A stretch of 64,000 nucleotides of DNA from Phoebastria nigripes (taxonomy: Eukaryota > Chordata > Aves > Procellariiformes > Diomedeidae): contig JAYKAV010000778.1 in NCBI GenBank assembly GCA_035582835.1, positions 3,015,860 through 3,079,859 on the forward strand, given 5' to 3'. A program made the translations under genes and the position numbers. Below, piece after piece: positions 62,281 through 64,000 of the stretch. The notes under the pieces are model-generated. The model had not been told where the DNA came from. It saw nothing but the letters and a program-made list of their open reading frames with translations, and made no database searches. The first letter of the stretch is position 1. Every line of letters begins with the position of its first letter.

Positions 62281-64000
62281 GGGTAGGATTCATGTGGTCT
62301 TCTGCCATGTGAACTGGTACATCCTGTACAAAGCACTGCTTTATTTTACTCAGAAACAGACACGTGTTCCCCTTGCATTTGCCATCATATAATGCAGGAA
62401 AAAGTCATGCAACATTTTAGAAGCAAGAATCAGAGCTGACTGTGAGACTTCATAGGAGGAGAAGGCGATAATAATTTTAAAACCAATTTAATTTACCTGT
62501 AGTCACACGCTCCTACCCACATACTCTCAGGCACCAAGATATGTGTGCCCCAGTGGTCTCTCCTGTATTCAGGCACCAAGATGCACGTATCCAGGCAGCC
62601 TGGCCAAGATTCTTTGCAGTGCTGCAGAAGATGGGGACACTGGCTCGTACTGAAGTCCTCATCACATTTCCTGGACTGCTTCTCAGATTGCTGGTTGGCT
62701 CTTTTGGAGCCATAGAAGAGCTGACAGCAATTAGTGTTTCCACTCTGTACCACTTCTGTGAATCTTTAGGATTTACTCATTGTCATTTTTCTCTGAATCT
62801 CTGTGTTGGGAGAAGCTGCATATAGATCTGCTGGAATTTTGATAACCTGCTACTGTAGGAGTCATCAACATATACCGTAACTCAAGCCCTTCTTTTGCCC
62901 TGCCTGTTGACACTCAGACATTCATACTCATTCTCCGCTCGTACCAGCTCCAACATTTCTATTACAGCTGAATATTTGTGGACAGTCAAGGGGGTCTTGT
63001 GCTTCTGTTTGCTTCATTGCCCACAGTTATGTATCACCCTCTGTACTCAGTGTTTTGTTTTTTTTTTTTTTGATTCAAAAAGTTGGATTGAAATGCCAAA
63101 ATCTTGGAAGTGTTTGTAAGCTAATAATTGAGAAAGTTTTTGGTGTTACGTCACCTGTGAAATTTCATTTTGATGCTGACCTTTCTGAAAATACTATTCT
63201 AAAACTGCTATTATTAATTTACATCTCTAAGCAAAAAGTAATCTCAAGCCAAAATTTGGAACTGTCATTTAGAAAATGTTGACATGGAATGTTGTGACAA
63301 CCATGAAACTTCTTTTCCGTTTAAATGAAAAAAACATCAGAATCAGCCCTTTCCTTCTGAACGGCTTTTTGGTTTCAGCAAATCAGCAACAATACAAGTT
63401 CAAGCAAAAGGTGCCCAGGAAGCTGTGAAAGTGATGCCCGCTGCCTTTTGCGGTACCTAGTCCTGAATTCTGTGGCATCCTGAAGTGAAGCCTCTCTGTT
63501 TGCAGAAGGGAAGAGCGCAGCAGAAGACTGGCACGCTTCCAGATTCTTCACTTCTCTGAAGTGCAGTGGAACAGGTTAAGGTCTGTAAATGAGGTGGATA
63601 TCCTACTTTTGTTTAAACAATGAGTACTTATTAATCTTTTCTTATAGTTCAGATATATGGAAATTTTGAGTGTTGCGGTTTTGTTCTTACTGAGGATAGG
63701 TTCTTGCCACAAATGTGTGGGGTTTCCTTTGTATTGCACTGTGTTGTGTCCTACACAAGCTGCATGTGTGTTAGAAGAGCTGTTGCTTTCTTTTTTTTCC
63801 ATGCAGATTTGTGTGTGGTAGGTACATGGTCATACCTGCCACACTATGTCAGCAGGAATCTGTTTCTCTGTGATGTGTGAACTTCTTAGCATAGGTAAAT
63901 GGGTAAATCAAGAACCCTGCAATCTTATTACATGGATCGTTCAGTCTGTAATTTTTACAAGGATCCATAGAACAGCTTAGCTGTGTCACTGAAGCAGCTT
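62281..64000. other. Unassigned noncoding sequence
   Basis: Contains a two-copy 42-bp tandem duplication at about 62527-62610 and a T-run at about 63056-63072. A somewhat less AT-rich part lies at 63.38-63.55 kb. No gene recognised up to the window end. Confidence 0.5.
62527..62610. repeat. Two-copy tandem duplication, 42-bp period
   Basis: TCAGGCACCAAGAT occurs at 62527-62540 and again at 62569-62582, a 42-bp offset. The rest of the two units has diverged, with only partial similarity (ATGTGTGCCCCAG against GCACGTATCCAGG). Confidence 0.6.

Noticed and set aside
1..64000. Searched by eye for CRISPR arrays, tRNA or rRNA genes, retroviral LTR pairs and known miRNA seeds.
   Set aside because: None was seen. 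There is no regularly spaced repeat array, no tRNA A/B box pair with cloverleaf, no rRNA-like block and no long flanking direct repeat.

Overview
The window reads as vertebrate, most likely avian, nuclear DNA from a long intron or gene desert. It is AT-rich throughout, and I found no protein-coding gene, rRNA, tRNA or CpG island that I can defend. The bird call rests on the interspersed repeats. Two CR1 LINE copies end in the ATTCTATG-type octamer tail typical of avian CR1, repeat density is low, and no Alu, L1 or other mammal-specific element is visible. Seventeen isolated N bases, several beside homopolymers, look like draft-assembly ambiguity.

Layout. 1-6.1 kb: unassigned AT-rich sequence with an A/C tract and a C19 run. 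6.14-6.49 kb: a decayed pogo/Tigger-type transposase fragment on the minus strand. 8.3 kb: a long A/C tract able to form a G-quadruplex on the minus strand. 9.63-9.86 kb: two MIR-like SINE pieces in opposite orientation. 18.7 kb and 21.8-22.4 kb: two old, heavily mutated CR1 fragments on the plus strand. 22.4-35.7 kb: unassigned, with short perfect inverted repeats at 28.37 and 30.51 kb and an isolated exon-like reading frame near 24.9 kb. 35.70-36.28 kb: the best-preserved CR1, covering the reverse-transcriptase C-terminus to the 3' tail, with one in-frame stop. 37.65-38.06 kb: an old CR1 in reverse orientation. 39.44-39.63 kb: a second younger CR1 3' end. 39.85-40.39 kb: an L2-like reverse-transcriptase fossil on the minus strand. 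40.4-64 kb: mostly unassigned, with simple repeats, a GC-richer patch at 48.2-48.4 kb, a likely MIR at 62.2 kb, a 42-bp tandem duplication at 62.5 kb and a few splice-site-like signals.

There is no operon-like cooperation to describe. What the window records is layered transposon history: deep amniote elements (L2, MIR, pogo/Tigger, old CR1), then younger avian CR1 copies, then homopolymer and microsatellite growth. I did not find a previously undescribed biological system. The observations most worth following are the pogo-type transposase relic, the inverted MIR pair, the recurrent A/C tracts, and a few weak exon candidates that comparative or RNA data could settle. Family calls were made by recalling consensus sequences and by reading translations, not by a database search, so outer boundaries are approximate.
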